A DNA stretch of 64,000 bases from Alteromonas ponticola. Its GTDB lineage: Bacteria > Pseudomonadota > Gammaproteobacteria > Enterobacterales > Alteromonadaceae. This document shows positions 28,201 to 37,815 of this stretch, one piece after another. The notes under the pieces are model-generated. The model saw only the letters and a program-made list of their open reading frames with translations. It was not told the DNA's origin and did no database searches. Each line of letters opens with the position of its first letter. The stretch's first letter is position 1. The stretch covers positions 404,871-468,870 of the forward strand of contig NZ_JAATNW010000004.1 of the NCBI RefSeq assembly GCF_012911815.1, written 5' to 3'. The translations under genes and the position numbers were made by a program.

Positions 28201-30055
28201 ATCAGCTTCAACCTTAAGTTACAAAAAAGAGAACTACAATTTTTCTAATATAACTATTGTTGTATTGAGTGACCATACTAGAGAAATCATCAAACAATCC
28301 ATTTTTAAAGATTGTAATGTCGTTAAAATTCCCAATTCAATTGAAACCGACATTTTCTCTATTGATAATACAAACTCGGTACGTAATACCTATAATATTG
28401 ACAAAAAAATAAAGGTAATTGGCTATGTCCCATCCTTTCGAAGCGATGTTAAAGGATTCAAAGAAGCAGTTGAGGTTTTAAATCGTCTATATGAGGATAC
28501 TAGTTATAATTATGAAACTAAAGTTTTGCTATTAGGAAATTCAGAAACTGCGACTGATTTGATAAAATTTGATTGCATCCAAGGTGGGTATGTCTCTGAT
28601 AATAGCCAATTGGCCGAATTTTATGGGGCGATGGACGTACTGCTTCTTCCATCATTGGAAGAAACATTTTCAAATACCACAGCGGAAGCCATAAGCTGTG
28701 GCATCCCGGTAGTAGGGTTCTCGACAGGCGCAATACCTGAGTTAGCTATAGATGGTGTTAGTGGCTATTCAGTTCCTGTTGGTGACACCAACGAATTATT
28801 CCTTAAATTAAGGCAATCTCTCATTACTGAAAAAGCTTCTCAGGATACGATAAGGGAATTTGCTCTACAACGCCTCACCATGGAGAAACAAGCGTTCGCC
28901 TATCAGGAATTATTTCATCAGCTCATTCACAAAGCCAAAAGCAATTTGCCTACTAGTCCACCCGTTTATTCAAAATACCCCTATGGTCCTATAAATGAAT
29001 ATATTCAAAAAAAGAAGCGTCATGAAAGTAAGGGGTTGAAATATGTTTTTTTTGGTGCGTCAGTATGTGAGCAAACTGAAAAGCACGACACTAAAGAAAT
29101 TACTGGGTTTATTAACATATTAGAGGAAGTGGTTCGAACAGAAAATCTTAAATGTGAGATCGAGCGTGTTACTGCAGGTTCATGTACTCTAGGTGACGCT
29201 GGTCTGGCGTTGATAGATGATGTGCTTAAGCTTAAACCCGATGTTTGTTTTCTTGAATGGTGTACTCCAATAAGTGGTGATTGTAGGGGAGCTGATTGTC
29301 GCGCTATATTCGATAAGTTAGTTAAAAACAAAATTCTTCCAGTAGCATTAATATTGCCCCGCAAGGATAGACTGCAAGCGGATACCACAGTTTTTCAAGA
29401 AAGTTTAAAGTTATGCGAAGAATATGGTTTCCCTTTTATCGATCTAAGCAGCAAATTTAGTAAAAATTTACTTGACGAAATTCTCAGAGATGTTGTTCAT
29501 ACGACTCCGTTTGGTGCAAAGGTTTATGCTTATGAATTGCTTAATTTCATTAAAGGATTTAGTAGCAAGCCAAGTCTACGGGTTTCTACTCTTGCTGAAG
29601 ATAAAAGTTATTGCAACTTTGAATTTCCCTGGAAAGAAGCAAAAAACAGGGTGAAAGAACTTAGTTTTGATTTGCTAGTTGAGGCACGTGACAGTGAACA
29701 AAAATTTTTACTTTTATTAGAGCAGAGAGTGGGTCCTTGGAGCAGAAAATGCCGAGTGAGAATTACATTCGACAATTATTGCACTGAAGAAGTTCTAGAA
29801 CTTGCCGACAGCTGGTCGTGGCGTGAACGTCAATGTATCAAACCACTATCCAGTTGGGTAACAGTCCCACCAAATACAAAAATAGTAAAAGTGCATATAG
29901 AAAGCATCAACATGAGATTAACGGGTTACACAGAAGACCAAAAACAGCAAGCGAAATTTAATACTCATGGACACCAGATTAGACCAAAAGGCAGACTTTT
30001 CTGCATCACAACTGAAAGCCAAGCTTTAATAAAGAATATGAGCGTAATCAAATGA
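25211..30055 (+). CDS. Giant fused glycosyltransferase: GT2-GT4-GT4-SGNH
   Basis: A 1614-residue cytoplasmic protein with several catalytic units. A TPR-like start (about 1-70) precedes a GT2 domain (about 123-340; VVTAVFNNDKTLERC, DGGSNDKTTD, LLNSDDTYEHD). A first GT4 domain (about 455-830) has SIGRCIDWKGHDDL and TETFGVAALEAIYSG. A second GT4 (about 834-1240) has the WcaC-like cysteine cluster GGCHFFHGCEKWQSNCSNC and the EETFSNTTAEAISCG motif. An SGNH-hydrolase-like domain (about 1275-1450) has Ser1284 in FFGASV and DVVH at 1427-1430, followed by a strand-rich tail. It probably adds three sugars and perhaps edits an acyl group. Its start overlaps no gene, and its stop overlaps the next start by 4 bases. 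Confidence 0.85.
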   Translation: MTYLKSIRKSHEANRHEETVLLSQEAINKHPGFILYYEFLSTALIKLNRFEDALDCISRGLLIDSSNSTLKALKTASAKYSSKNLNVCGQVERLPITKLPRTLELGNRISNYRSETECTCQDTPLVTVVTAVFNNDKTLERCIQSISLQSYPNIEHIVIDGGSNDKTTDILLKNKDYLEYVVSEPDAGIYDAMNKGISVAKGSFVCLLNSDDTYEHDFISNLVQTSKSCDADVIYSDFKIDGKLTRSVEEFGAGIYFGNLNANHATFLVKKEVYNKVGLYKTSYNIISDIVWIKDALELGIKFKKANCEGFNFYTGGASSGNDSHRKERIFSEIARLYQSTFRFLSPKECISIYTFRFAPKNAETLLTLIQKHGENQSFINCLASYVSDCLTYRDNFKLASAASSSDFVSLVKLTKTLDLDVSLIRIDTAIGCFSEILKQIKKVCHLLLETKNDADAKVILHYAFQFSTPSETFIYDFINRFNDGNKYKSVFLCDKRVLVDERPFENLVQIDWGVLNDNIRNELYVYFFKLLNPDLIVSHFALNDWKLSQRLTNLNLKFPTIAMTHGIDVFTLSEKPEYKSYLLEKFSEKTKHRLTTVSKFLRQKLLWHGIPLNKVDLIHNCPNPNFYENRKIKVDAFTNKTVRILSIGRCIDWKGHDDLIKAVSKLKKTTDYNFSITIVYGGQTKNLNDLNDLREKLDVTKNFNFIEFVDFAQQPEFHHKFDIYVQASKESNDREPRTETFGVAALEAIYSGLPTVLTKVGGLAEFDQIFHPLLQFAEPNNPSDLAAKLLKLIENMSGSCDNSRLAQFLFDKYSSEKQRALFDNTVSKVLAKNLRVALLTSNTTQGAGYAAYRVHKSLRKHSLINSTLLTPEKTHAGAIGVRWIKHPKNKRGDWRFFQQPDNSLPGMTIFTYNEQQLDNHTLYSMVASSDVINLHWTARFLSVENIAFLSWLDKPLVITIRDMYHLSGGCHFFHGCEKWQSNCSNCPQLIDDIGDLSASTLSYKKENYNFSNITIVVLSDHTREIIKQSIFKDCNVVKIPNSIETDIFSIDNTNSVRNTYNIDKKIKVIGYVPSFRSDVKGFKEAVEVLNRLYEDTSYNYETKVLLLGNSETATDLIKFDCIQGGYVSDNSQLAEFYGAMDVLLLPSLEETFSNTTAEAISCGIPVVGFSTGAIPELAIDGVSGYSVPVGDTNELFLKLRQSLITEKASQDTIREFALQRLTMEKQAFAYQELFHQLIHKAKSNLPTSPPVYSKYPYGPINEYIQKKKRHESKGLKYVFFGASVCEQTEKHDTKEITGFINILEEVVRTENLKCEIERVTAGSCTLGDAGLALIDDVLKLKPDVCFLEWCTPISGDCRGADCRAIFDKLVKNKILPVALILPRKDRLQADTTVFQESLKLCEEYGFPFIDLSSKFSKNLLDEILRDVVHTTPFGAKVYAYELLNFIKGFSSKPSLRVSTLAEDKSYCNFEFPWKEAKNRVKELSFDLLVEARDSEQKFLLLLEQRVGPWSRKCRVRITFDNYCTEEVLELADSWSWRERQCIKPLSSWVTVPPNTKIVKVHIESINMRLTGYTEDQKQQAKFNTHGHQIRPKGRLFCITTESQALIKNMSVIK

Positions 30056-30936
30056 TGAATAAGAAACCAGAGTTTGTTATCCCGCCAAATATACAGAGAA
30101 AAATGTTAAGTCCAAATAAAGTGGTAGAGTTAATTTCTGACTCATTGAAATCATCAGCCCCCTTTATGTTTTCTCGTTTTGGAAGTATTGAAGGTGAGGT
30201 AATCAACAGTGTCTTATTGCGAAACAGAAGTGAAGTAGGGCAAGAATTAAGAGCGAAAGCGAGAAATAATGCCGGAATTGCAAAACCTGATAATGCAACA
30301 CTAAATAAATTTTCTGTCGAGTATATGGCTAGCATTTGCAACGCTGACCTTTTAGGTATATGGAATTTTCCAGATCAAATAAAGTTAGCGCAATTCACGC
30401 AAAACTCATTTTTCTGTCATTTAAATCATCTTGATCCAGTGTTTTTAGGCTCTAAGCATGGCATGAGCTGGACGCAAGCACTGCGTGGGAGCAAAGTATT
30501 AGTAATACATCCATTTGCAGAATCAATACGCAACCAAGTTCAGAACAAAGATAAAATTAATTTAATAAGAGATATTTTACCAACCTTTGAGCTTATCACA
30601 CATGTTCCTCCGCAGACGACCCAAAGAACTGATGAGGTAGCCAGATCGTGGTATGAGGAACTGAAAAAGTTAAAGCTCGAAATTTTGCAGTATGACTTTG
30701 ATGTAGCCATAATCGGAGCTGGGGCTTATGGTGCTCCAATCGCCTCTTTTATAAAATCACTCGGAGGAAAAGCTCTCCATCTTGGTGGTGTAACGCAATT
30801 AATGTTTGGAATAATAGGTAAGCGCTGGGAATCTAGACCCCATATGAAAGACGTGATGAAAGAGGGGTGGAATAGACCTTTAGAGAGCGAAAAACATGAG
30901 AATGCCGGTAAAATAGAGGGTGGGTGCTACTGGTGA
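30052..30936 (+). CDS. GT-D-fold-like glycosyltransferase family protein
   Basis: A 294-residue protein. Residues about 38-50 (FMFSRFGSIEGEV) resemble the RFG-x-x-E signature of GT-D (DUF1792-type) enzymes. The C-terminal half has KVLVIHPFAES, the glycine-rich IIGAGAYGAPIASF and the LHLGGVTQLMFGI segment, then ends in GGCYW. The role is inferred as sugar transfer from the GT-D resemblance and the position in the locus. The start ATG overlaps the stop of the giant glycosyltransferase by 4 bases, and the following sulfotransferase gene starts 13 bases after its end. A frameshifted relative lies at 36908-37815 on the other strand. Confidence 0.62.
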   Translation: MMNKKPEFVIPPNIQRKMLSPNKVVELISDSLKSSAPFMFSRFGSIEGEVINSVLLRNRSEVGQELRAKARNNAGIAKPDNATLNKFSVEYMASICNADLLGIWNFPDQIKLAQFTQNSFFCHLNHLDPVFLGSKHGMSWTQALRGSKVLVIHPFAESIRNQVQNKDKINLIRDILPTFELITHVPPQTTQRTDEVARSWYEELKKLKLEILQYDFDVAIIGAGAYGAPIASFIKSLGGKALHLGGVTQLMFGIIGKRWESRPHMKDVMKEGWNRPLESEKHENAGKIEGGCYW

Positions 30937-30949
30937 AGGAAGCGCAACA

Positions 30950-32017
30950 ATGAAGACTATTTTGCATATAGGAATGGGAAAAGCTGGAAGCTCTACGATT
31001 CAAAATGTTTTATTAAGAAATCGTGAAAAGCTAATAAGTTCAGGTTGCCTTTATCCTTTGGACTTACTACCAAACAAGAATCTAGGTGGTGACAACCAGA
31101 AGACACTAGCATTTGCTGCGAAAAATAACGCATTAAGCAGAGGCTATATGAGCCGCTATAAAGTAAGCAACCCGAATCAATTTGCTCAATTTAAAAAGGA
31201 TGTTGTTTGCGCTTATCAAAAACAACTTAAAGCATGTAAACAAGGAAGTTACGCTATTTTATCTGCTGAGCAACTTTGGTCAGAGTTAGTAAACGTTAAC
31301 GAAATTAGCAATCTTAAAGGCTTACTAGAGAAAATAGGGTTTAGTGTTGAAAAGATTGTCTTTTACGTTAGAGAGCAATCTGCTTGGGTAAATAGCTACT
31401 TACATCAAAAAATTAAGGAAGGTAGTCTCAAAAATTTTGAGCTCCCATTTAGCTTTAATTTTTTATTCGATAGGCTTAATTATTTGCACACATCGTCAAT
31501 GTGGCAGTCAGTTTTTACTGAAGCTGAAATTGACTTGAGAGTTTTTGATAAAAACCTTTTTTTTAAATCAGACTTAATTTTTGATTTTTTACATGCGACG
31601 GGAAAACCCGATCTAATCCATTTGTTAAGTGATTATAAAATCTTACTTTCAAATAATGTAAATGAGTCGAATTACAATGAAAATATATGCAAGTCGATAG
31701 TTTACTTTAATCAGGTTTCTCAGAAAAGTGACTACTTGAAGAAGCAGAATTTGGCGGGAAGAAAGCTTGCTGAGCATCTTGTTGAATTAGACGAGGATAA
31801 ATCGCAAAGAGGTTCTGTAAAATTAATTACTCAGGAAGAAGTAAGGAATATCAGGGTAATGTTTGAATCCAGTAACAAATTACTGTTTGAGCAATATAAT
31901 CTGAATGCACAAGACTTTAACTTTGAAGGTCTAGAGTGTTTTCCAGAACAAAAAATAGTTCCGTTTAATCAGGAAACCTTTTTTGAATATTATTATAAAT
32001 CAATAGTGAAGGCCTAA
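30950..32017 (+). CDS. Sulfotransferase-like P-loop protein (1 of 3)
   Basis: About 355 residues from the ATG at 30950, chosen because GAAGGA lies just upstream and the protein then begins [18 protein letters not shown]. That segment is the 5'-phosphosulfate-binding loop of PAPS-dependent sulfotransferases (pattern H-I-G-x-x-K-x-G-[ST]-[ST]-x-I-Q). [14 protein letters not shown] near 140-155 fits the 3'-phosphate-binding region with Arg and Ser. The likely role is transfer of sulfate from PAPS to a hydroxyl on the locus glycan. It is probably in one operon with the upstream genes and gmd, which follows by 5 bases. It is only distantly similar to the two others at 42838 and 53687. Confidence 0.75.
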   Translation: MKTILHIGMGKAGSSTIQNVLLRNREKLISSGCLYPLDLLPNKNLGGDNQKTLAFAAKNNALSRGYMSRYKVSNPNQFAQFKKDVVCAYQKQLKACKQGSYAILSAEQLWSELVNVNEISNLKGLLEKIGFSVEKIVFYVREQSAWVNSYLHQKIKEGSLKNFELPFSFNFLFDRLNYLHTSSMWQSVFTEAEIDLRVFDKNLFFKSDLIFDFLHATGKPDLIHLLSDYKILLSNNVNESNYNENICKSIVYFNQVSQKSDYLKKQNLAGRKLAEHLVELDEDKSQRGSVKLITQEEVRNIRVMFESSNKLLFEQYNLNAQDFNFEGLECFPEQKIVPFNQETFFEYYYKSIVKA

Positions 32018-32022
32018 AGATA

Positions 32023-33141
32023 ATGAGAAAAGTTGCTTTAATTTCAGGCGTTACTGGGCAGGATGGTTCGTATCTTGCTGAATTCCTTTTGGAAAAAGGG
32101 TATGAAGTTCATGGGATAAAACGCAGGGCATCTTCGTTTAACACTGAAAGGGTCGATCACATTTACGAAGACCCCCATAATGAAGACCCTCATTTCTTTT
32201 TACATTACGGTGACTTGACTGATACTTCTAATTTAACTCGAATTCTTCAAGAAGTTCAGCCGGACGAAGTGTACAACCTTGGCGCACAGTCACATGTGGC
32301 AGTTTCCTTTGAGTCTCCTGAGTATACCGCAGATGTTGATGCGATAGGCACGCTCAGACTGCTTGAGGCTATTCGGTTTCTAGGATTAGAAAAGAAGACT
32401 AAATTTTATCAGGCATCAACGTCAGAGCTTTATGGATTGGTCCAGGAAATACCTCAGAGTGAGTCAACGCCATTTCACCCACGCTCTCCATATGCAGTAG
32501 CAAAGATGTATGCTTATTGGATAACAGTCAATTATCGCGAATCTTACGGTATGTATGCTTGTAACGGGATATTATTTAACCACGAGTCTCCTAGAAGGGG
32601 AGAAACATTCGTAACAAGAAAGATTACTAGAGGAATAGCAAACATTGCATGCGGTTTAGAAACCTGCTTGTTTCTTGGAAATATGGATGCGTTGAGAGAC
32701 TGGGGACATGCTAAAGACTACGTACGTATGCAGTGGATGATGTTACAACAAGATGTGCCCAGAGACTTCGTTATTGCGACAGGAAAACAAATCTCTGTTC
32801 GTGAATTCGTGAAATTGGCAGCCAACGAAGCAGGACTATCAATTGAATTTACCGGCGAAGGCATAGATGAAGTTGCAAAAATAACCAAGGTCAACAACAG
32901 CGAGATTACCAATGTCAATGTGGGAGATGTTATTGTTCGAGTGGATCCACGCTATTTCAGGCCAGCGGAAGTTGAAACATTGTTAGGTGACCCGTCGTTA
33001 GCCAAAGAGATGCTTGGGTGGGAGCCCGAAATTACAGTGGAGGAAATGTGTTCAGAAATGGTGAAAAGTGATCTGGATAGAGCGAAAAGGCATGCATTGT
33101 TGAAAAAACATGGGTTTTCCGTCTCTGTTGCAAAGGAATAA
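32023..33141 (+). CDS. gmd: GDP-mannose 4,6-dehydratase
   Basis: An NADP-dependent short-chain dehydrogenase converting GDP-mannose to GDP-4-keto-6-deoxymannose, the first step to GDP-L-fucose. The 372 residues match E. coli Gmd (373). The nucleotide-binding [30 protein letters not shown], the catalytic STSELYG and Y-x-x-x-K in [10 protein letters not shown], and [17 protein letters not shown] are all present. It precedes fcl by 44 bases. GDP-mannose must come from genes elsewhere, since manA, manB and manC are not in the window. Confidence 0.97.
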   Translation: MRKVALISGVTGQDGSYLAEFLLEKGYEVHGIKRRASSFNTERVDHIYEDPHNEDPHFFLHYGDLTDTSNLTRILQEVQPDEVYNLGAQSHVAVSFESPEYTADVDAIGTLRLLEAIRFLGLEKKTKFYQASTSELYGLVQEIPQSESTPFHPRSPYAVAKMYAYWITVNYRESYGMYACNGILFNHESPRRGETFVTRKITRGIANIACGLETCLFLGNMDALRDWGHAKDYVRMQWMMLQQDVPRDFVIATGKQISVREFVKLAANEAGLSIEFTGEGIDEVAKITKVNNSEITNVNVGDVIVRVDPRYFRPAEVETLLGDPSLAKEMLGWEPEITVEEMCSEMVKSDLDRAKRHALLKKHGFSVSVAKE

Positions 33142-33185
33142 TTAGGTAACATCAAACCATTTGTTAGCGCTTTATAGAGGTCATT

Positions 33186-34145
33186 ATGAAAACAGTCTAT
33201 GTAGCAGGCCATAAAGGAATGGTCGGATCCGCTATTGTCCGTCAACTTGCGAGAAGAGATGATATAAATTTGATTGTTCGAACTCGCAAAGAGTTAGATT
33301 TAACAAGTCAATCTGATGTGATGTGCTTTTTCTCAGAAAATAAAATAGATGAGGTTTATTTGGCTGCTGCTAAAGTAGGTGGTATTCACGCTAATGACAC
33401 ATATCCTGCAGACTTCATTTATGAAAACTTGATAATAGAAACAAATATAATTCACTCTGCTCATCAGCATGACGTGAAAAAACTTTTATTTCTAGGCTCC
33501 AGTTGTATTTATCCTAAACATGCCGAACAGCCGCTTTGTGAAGATTCACTACTTACTGGAAAGTTAGAGGAAACAAACGAAGCATATGCGATCGCTAAAA
33601 TCGCTGGTATTAAACTCTGTGAAAGCTTCAATAAACAATATGGCAGAGACTACCGGTCCATTATGCCCACAAACCTATATGGGCCCAATGATAATTTCCA
33701 CCCTAATAATTCACACGTCATTCCTGCTTTGCTGCGAAGGTTTCATGAGGCTGTAGTTAACCATCAGTCTCAAGTAATAGCTTGGGGGAGCGGGAAACCA
33801 ATGCGTGAGTTTCTTCACGTGGAAGATATGGCCAACGCCTCAATATTCGTCATGGAATTAGAGAAAGCGAGATACGATGATGTTGTTGAGCCAATGTTGA
33901 GTCACATTAACGTTGGCACGGGCGAAGACTGCAGCGTTAAAGAACTAGTTCACACAATAGCCAAAGTGACTGGCTTTGATGGCGAAATTATATGGGACAC
34001 TTCAAAGCCAGATGGTACACCAAGAAAATTGATGGATGTGAGCCGTCTCTCAAAACTCGGATGGCAATATGGTATTAAGCTAGAAGATGGGCTGCGCTCA
34101 ACATACGATTGGTTTCTAAACAATCAACAAAATTTTAGAAAGTAG
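33186..34145 (+). CDS. fcl: GDP-L-fucose synthase
   Basis: Epimerises and reduces GDP-4-keto-6-deoxymannose to GDP-L-fucose. The 319 residues (E. coli 321) carry [14 protein letters not shown] for NADP binding, [12 protein letters not shown], and Y-x-x-x-K in [22 protein letters not shown] and [11 protein letters not shown] are typical. A GAGG ribosome site precedes the ATG, and gmm follows 6 bases after the stop. Confidence 0.97.
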   Translation: MKTVYVAGHKGMVGSAIVRQLARRDDINLIVRTRKELDLTSQSDVMCFFSENKIDEVYLAAAKVGGIHANDTYPADFIYENLIIETNIIHSAHQHDVKKLLFLGSSCIYPKHAEQPLCEDSLLTGKLEETNEAYAIAKIAGIKLCESFNKQYGRDYRSIMPTNLYGPNDNFHPNNSHVIPALLRRFHEAVVNHQSQVIAWGSGKPMREFLHVEDMANASIFVMELEKARYDDVVEPMLSHINVGTGEDCSVKELVHTIAKVTGFDGEIIWDTSKPDGTPRKLMDVSRLSKLGWQYGIKLEDGLRSTYDWFLNNQQNFRK

Positions 34146-34151
34146 TTTGCA

Positions 34152-34598
34152 ATGTATTTAGATATTGATACGTTTTCGACTATTTTAAAAAGTACACCGT
34201 TAATCTCAATTGATTTGCTTGTAGAGAACCAACAAAATAAATTTCTATTAGGAATGAGATCTAATCAGCCAGCAAGAAATTATTGGTTTGTTCCTGGTGG
34301 GAGAATCTACAAAAATGAATCAATAGGAAAGTCTTTTGATCGAATAGCGAGGGAAGAATTTGGCAAGAGTTTTAGCATTGAGAATGCAAAATTACTTGGA
34401 CTCTTTGAACATTTCTACGATAACAGCGCAGTAAGTGAATCTATATCTACTCATTACGTAGTAATTGCATACAAGTTAAAAGTTGACAAGTTAGTTGATC
34501 TTCCTGATCATCAGCATAGTGCATACAAGTGGTTTAGCAAAAATGAATTACTTAGCTGTAATGATGTTCATCACTATACAAAAGCATATCTTGTATAG
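34152..34598 (+). CDS. gmm: GDP-mannose mannosyl hydrolase (Nudix)
   Basis: Hydrolyses GDP-mannose (and possibly GDP-glucose or GDP-fucose) to GDP and sugar and may balance the sugar pool. The 148-residue protein follows E. coli Gmm throughout: STPLISIDLLVENQ, the WFVPGGRI start of the Nudix region, an REEFGKSF segment where the usual Nudix box is altered as in this family, and the late HHYTKAYLV. It completes a gmd-fcl-gmm cassette. Confidence 0.92.
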   Translation: MYLDIDTFSTILKSTPLISIDLLVENQQNKFLLGMRSNQPARNYWFVPGGRIYKNESIGKSFDRIAREEFGKSFSIENAKLLGLFEHFYDNSAVSESISTHYVVIAYKLKVDKLVDLPDHQHSAYKWFSKNELLSCNDVHHYTKAYLV

Positions 34599-34660
34599 CG
34601 CTTTGGATTTACATTTCGACTTTTCATCTTTTCTGAAATTAACTTTTATTGGTAAATAAG

Positions 34661-35818
34661 ATGGTAATCTTTGCGGAAAAGTTTGGAGAACTTCATAACT
34701 TAGAAAATTTGGCTTATAAATTGGTTTCGCAATTTCCAAGTTTTTTTTCCGCATCAGGTTTTCTTGCTATTAATTGGAAAAGCTTCGTTGAGATAAGCGG
34801 CAATGATTTGAAATGCGTCAATCAATTTGCTGATTATCTGCGCAGTGTAGGCGGAGATAAAAGCTACACTACGGTCTGCGAGTTTCCAGAGATAATAAAT
34901 TATCCAGAAACACTCCAACGTATCGGTGTTACAGAGCTTTATTGTCCATTTTGGGTAGATGATGAGGCTGCTTTCTCGTTATTAGAGTTCGGTATAACGA
35001 TTCGCCCTTTTCCCTCAGACATCGAACACCAGATTGATTCAAGAGAATTGGATAAAAAGTGTTTGTTGCAGATTAGGTCATTGGGAAAACAAATCGAACT
35101 TACCTTGATTGATGTCGCAGGGTTGCAAGAGCTAAATCCTAAAAAGGGGTCGTTGCTTTTTGGAGAAAGTGCTGTCATTGAACAACAGACGATTGCTAGT
35201 GCCAGTTTACTTGAGAACCCAATTTATAGAAGAGCTCTTTGCAAAGGTAATATTATAGTTGGTAGAGTGCCAAATAAGTTAAAAGGACGTATATTCTGGG
35301 ATGCGCTTAAAGTAGATGCTGTTCCCATTCTTCCTGGTGCACCCATATATTTAAAATCTGATAACTTAGTTTTCAATTCGTTGATCGTCCACAGTTCAAG
35401 AAAATTAACATCTCACAATGAAGATGATTTAACGATAAGCTCATTTATAGAAAAATTTTTGTCTCATATTCAACAATTAAAATTTTGTTACTCAGGAAAG
35501 ATGGGAATTGCGTTTGATGTTATTCAGCACGCATTTAAAATAAAAAATGCTTCAACCAACTATTTAAATGGCTGTATGAATAGCTCTATACAGGAAAAGT
35601 TGGAATGCTTTCCCTTTCAGACTGATACAGCTCTCTTGATGCTAGTAAATAAAATTATTTTGCGGAGCGAAGATATTTATCCGCTGATTTTGGACTCAGA
35701 TACTTTAGGGAAAATTGCTAAAGTATATGAAAATTCTGAATTGGAGGTTAAAAATTTAGTCAAGCACATCCTGCAAGAACATAAAGTCGAATGGCTATTT
35801 TGGGGAATGAATGACTAA
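34661..35818 (+). CDS. Unknown protein in the fucose cassette (385 residues)
   Basis: I do not recognise a family. I prefer the ATG at 34661 (MVIFAEKFGEL) to an in-frame TTG four codons earlier. The N-terminal 170 residues alternate strands and helices; the centre has KGNIIVGRVPNKLKGRIFWD and DAVPILPGAPIYLKSD, and the end is helical. No signal peptide or membrane helix is seen. It follows gmm by 62 bases and overlaps the GT10-like gene by 8 bases, so the two are likely co-translated. It might be a partner of the fucosyltransferase or another transferase; this rests on position alone. Confidence 0.55.
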   Translation: MVIFAEKFGELHNLENLAYKLVSQFPSFFSASGFLAINWKSFVEISGNDLKCVNQFADYLRSVGGDKSYTTVCEFPEIINYPETLQRIGVTELYCPFWVDDEAAFSLLEFGITIRPFPSDIEHQIDSRELDKKCLLQIRSLGKQIELTLIDVAGLQELNPKKGSLLFGESAVIEQQTIASASLLENPIYRRALCKGNIIVGRVPNKLKGRIFWDALKVDAVPILPGAPIYLKSDNLVFNSLIVHSSRKLTSHNEDDLTISSFIEKFLSHIQQLKFCYSGKMGIAFDVIQHAFKIKNASTNYLNGCMNSSIQEKLECFPFQTDTALLMLVNKIILRSEDIYPLILDSDTLGKIAKVYENSELEVKNLVKHILQEHKVEWLFWGMND

Positions 35819-36848
35819 AGTTAATGTATTTTTAACGGGTAAGCATGCGAATCGTACTCCAATGGCATACTCAGAATATAAGCAATTATTTGGAAATTTT
35901 TGTAACTTCGTTTCTCGAATTGAGGATGCAGATATTGTTGTTCTTGGATTTTCCGTTGACCTAAACGGCCTTAGTTCTTCACTTCAAGAGCTAAAAAGAA
36001 ATCGGAAGATTCCCAAAGTTTTAATTATTTCCGAAGAGCCGCTTTGGGATACTCTTTCAGATAATGATTTCAGACTGAAGTCTGACACAATTAATATAAG
36101 CGGCGAGCCCTTAAAAATTTGGAATTTTAACCATTTCACATCAGACATTTTTAAATTTCGAAAAATTCCCTACTTTTTGACGACGGAAAGTTGTTATTTT
36201 TCAAGATATGCTAGTTTACTCTCGTCGAGAAGCAGTTCGTTTGATAGAGCGTCTTTAAAATTAAGGCTGCAAGCAAGTCAAAATAGAATAGTTTTTCTGG
36301 CACAATATCGGAATGAAAAAAAATACGAGTATGAGGATGAGTTAAACCATATCTATGGTCTTTCAATCTATCGAACTCAACTAGCACTGTTAAGCAAAGG
36401 GCAAGATGTTTCCATCAGCGGAGAAGGATGGAACGAAGTCGGTAGGAGGCAGTTATTGACAGATTGGCATATTGACAAATTATCCACGTTATCTGATAAA
36501 GTGCAGTTATTGTCAGCTATAGAAAACGTTCATGATAAAAATTATATTACGGAAAAGTTTTTTGATGCATTCATTGTTGGAGCGATTCCAATTTATTTAG
36601 CAAATCCGTCGCATCGTATCTTCGAATTCTCTTCATCTTCTGCCTTTATAAATCTTTGGGGTAAGTCTCCTTCAGAGAGTTGCGATCTTCTTAACAATTT
36701 TAATATAAATAATTTTGATTTTTTGGAATATGAACACACGCTAAACAAGCTGAAAAGATTATTCTCCAATCAAGAAAACCTGCACGAAGAGCGTGCCAGG
36801 GTGGTATGGGAAAGCATGAAGGCGATTTATGACGTCGTTAACATGTAA
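35811..36848 (+). CDS. GT10 fucosyltransferase-like protein
   Basis: A 345-residue cytoplasmic protein. At about 238-262 it has ENVHDKNYITEKFFDA followed by GAIPIYLANP, which matches the alpha-1,3-fucosyltransferase motif (E-N-x...Y-I-T-E-K...G-x-x-P-I) where GDP-fucose binds. The N-terminal half is variable, as usual for GT10. Neighbouring gmd, fcl and gmm supply GDP-L-fucose, so the context supports the assignment. It overlaps the previous gene by 8 bases. The acceptor sugar cannot be told from sequence. Confidence 0.78.
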   Translation: MTKVNVFLTGKHANRTPMAYSEYKQLFGNFCNFVSRIEDADIVVLGFSVDLNGLSSSLQELKRNRKIPKVLIISEEPLWDTLSDNDFRLKSDTINISGEPLKIWNFNHFTSDIFKFRKIPYFLTTESCYFSRYASLLSSRSSSFDRASLKLRLQASQNRIVFLAQYRNEKKYEYEDELNHIYGLSIYRTQLALLSKGQDVSISGEGWNEVGRRQLLTDWHIDKLSTLSDKVQLLSAIENVHDKNYITEKFFDAFIVGAIPIYLANPSHRIFEFSSSSAFINLWGKSPSESCDLLNNFNINNFDFLEYEHTLNKLKRLFSNQENLHEERARVVWESMKAIYDVVNM

Positions 36849-36907
36849 CTTTAGTTCGGCTCGCCTTCAATAATTGCGTCGAGAGCAGCATCCGCCCAAT
36901 GTGGGCA

Positions 36908-37815
36908 TTACCAATAAGAAGACGCATCTATCCGTTGATGAAGTTTAGGTTTCTCCTTTGCGCGAGGCCGTATCCATCCATCTAGTTTGTTCAAATCATA
37001 ATACCCTTGATTTTCCCAACGACTCCCTGTGATGCCGAATAGAAGTTGAAGTGAGCCACCTAAATGAATTGATATTTTTCCGAGATCTTTCACAAATCCA
37101 GCAATTGGCAGGCCATAAGCGCCCGCAGCTATAAAGCAAACGTCAAAATCCGTCTTGTAAATCTTTTCTTTAAGCTTGGTTAATTCATCGATCCAGTTGG
37201 AGTCTGTATTTTCTCCTGCGAAAGTAACGGGCGGAGATAAGAGAGTAAATGCAATATCATCTGGCCAGATTTCATTTATTGTTGGAATGTTCCTAATATT
37301 CTTAATTTGCTGATTAAGAAATTCAGTAAATGGGTGAACGACTAACACTTTTATTCCTGAAAGTTGACTAGTCCAAGGGGCGATTTGGAACGCATGTCTA
37401 ACAATAAAAGGATTAAGATAATCTAAGTCGGTTAGTGATTCGGGTGCAGCTAAACTTAATAGGCTAATTTGCCGCTTATTACTCTCATCGTCACTGAATT
37501 TCCATAAACCCATTAAATCGCTTTTAAGCGCTGCTGAGATTGACTCGTATGAGAAATATTTCAGCACTCTACCAAAATAGGTGGAGTAACACCGGATTTA
37601 ATCTTAATTTCATCTCTATACTCTTTTGGTACTTCTTTTTCCCGTTTAACCGCTAAAGAATGAATAACTTTAGACTCACTTCCGCCAAATCGCGCTGCCA
37701 TAAACGGTTTTCCCGACGAAATACGGCCTGAAATAAAGTCGTCTGTTTCCTGCGCCGAGAGCATTTTCTCTGCAAGGTTCTTGGGTAAATCCATGTTATC
37801 TTTATTGCTACGCAT
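36908..37815 (-). pseudogene. Frameshifted GT-D-like gene, relative of the gene at 30052
   Basis: Two minus-strand frames together cover the whole family. The first runs from ATG 37815 (good GGAG site upstream) through PFMAARFGGSES, and ends early at 37561. The second, in another phase, carries on with KYFSYESISAALKSDLMGLW, KVLVVHPFTEF, AAGAYGLPIAGF and LHLGG-like residues to the end SSYW. One extra T in the TTTT run at 37574-37577 (read on the minus strand) would join them as PIFGRVLKYFS. So this is a one-base deletion, an assembly error or, less likely, programmed frameshifting. It stands alone on the opposite strand within the locus. Confidence 0.75.
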
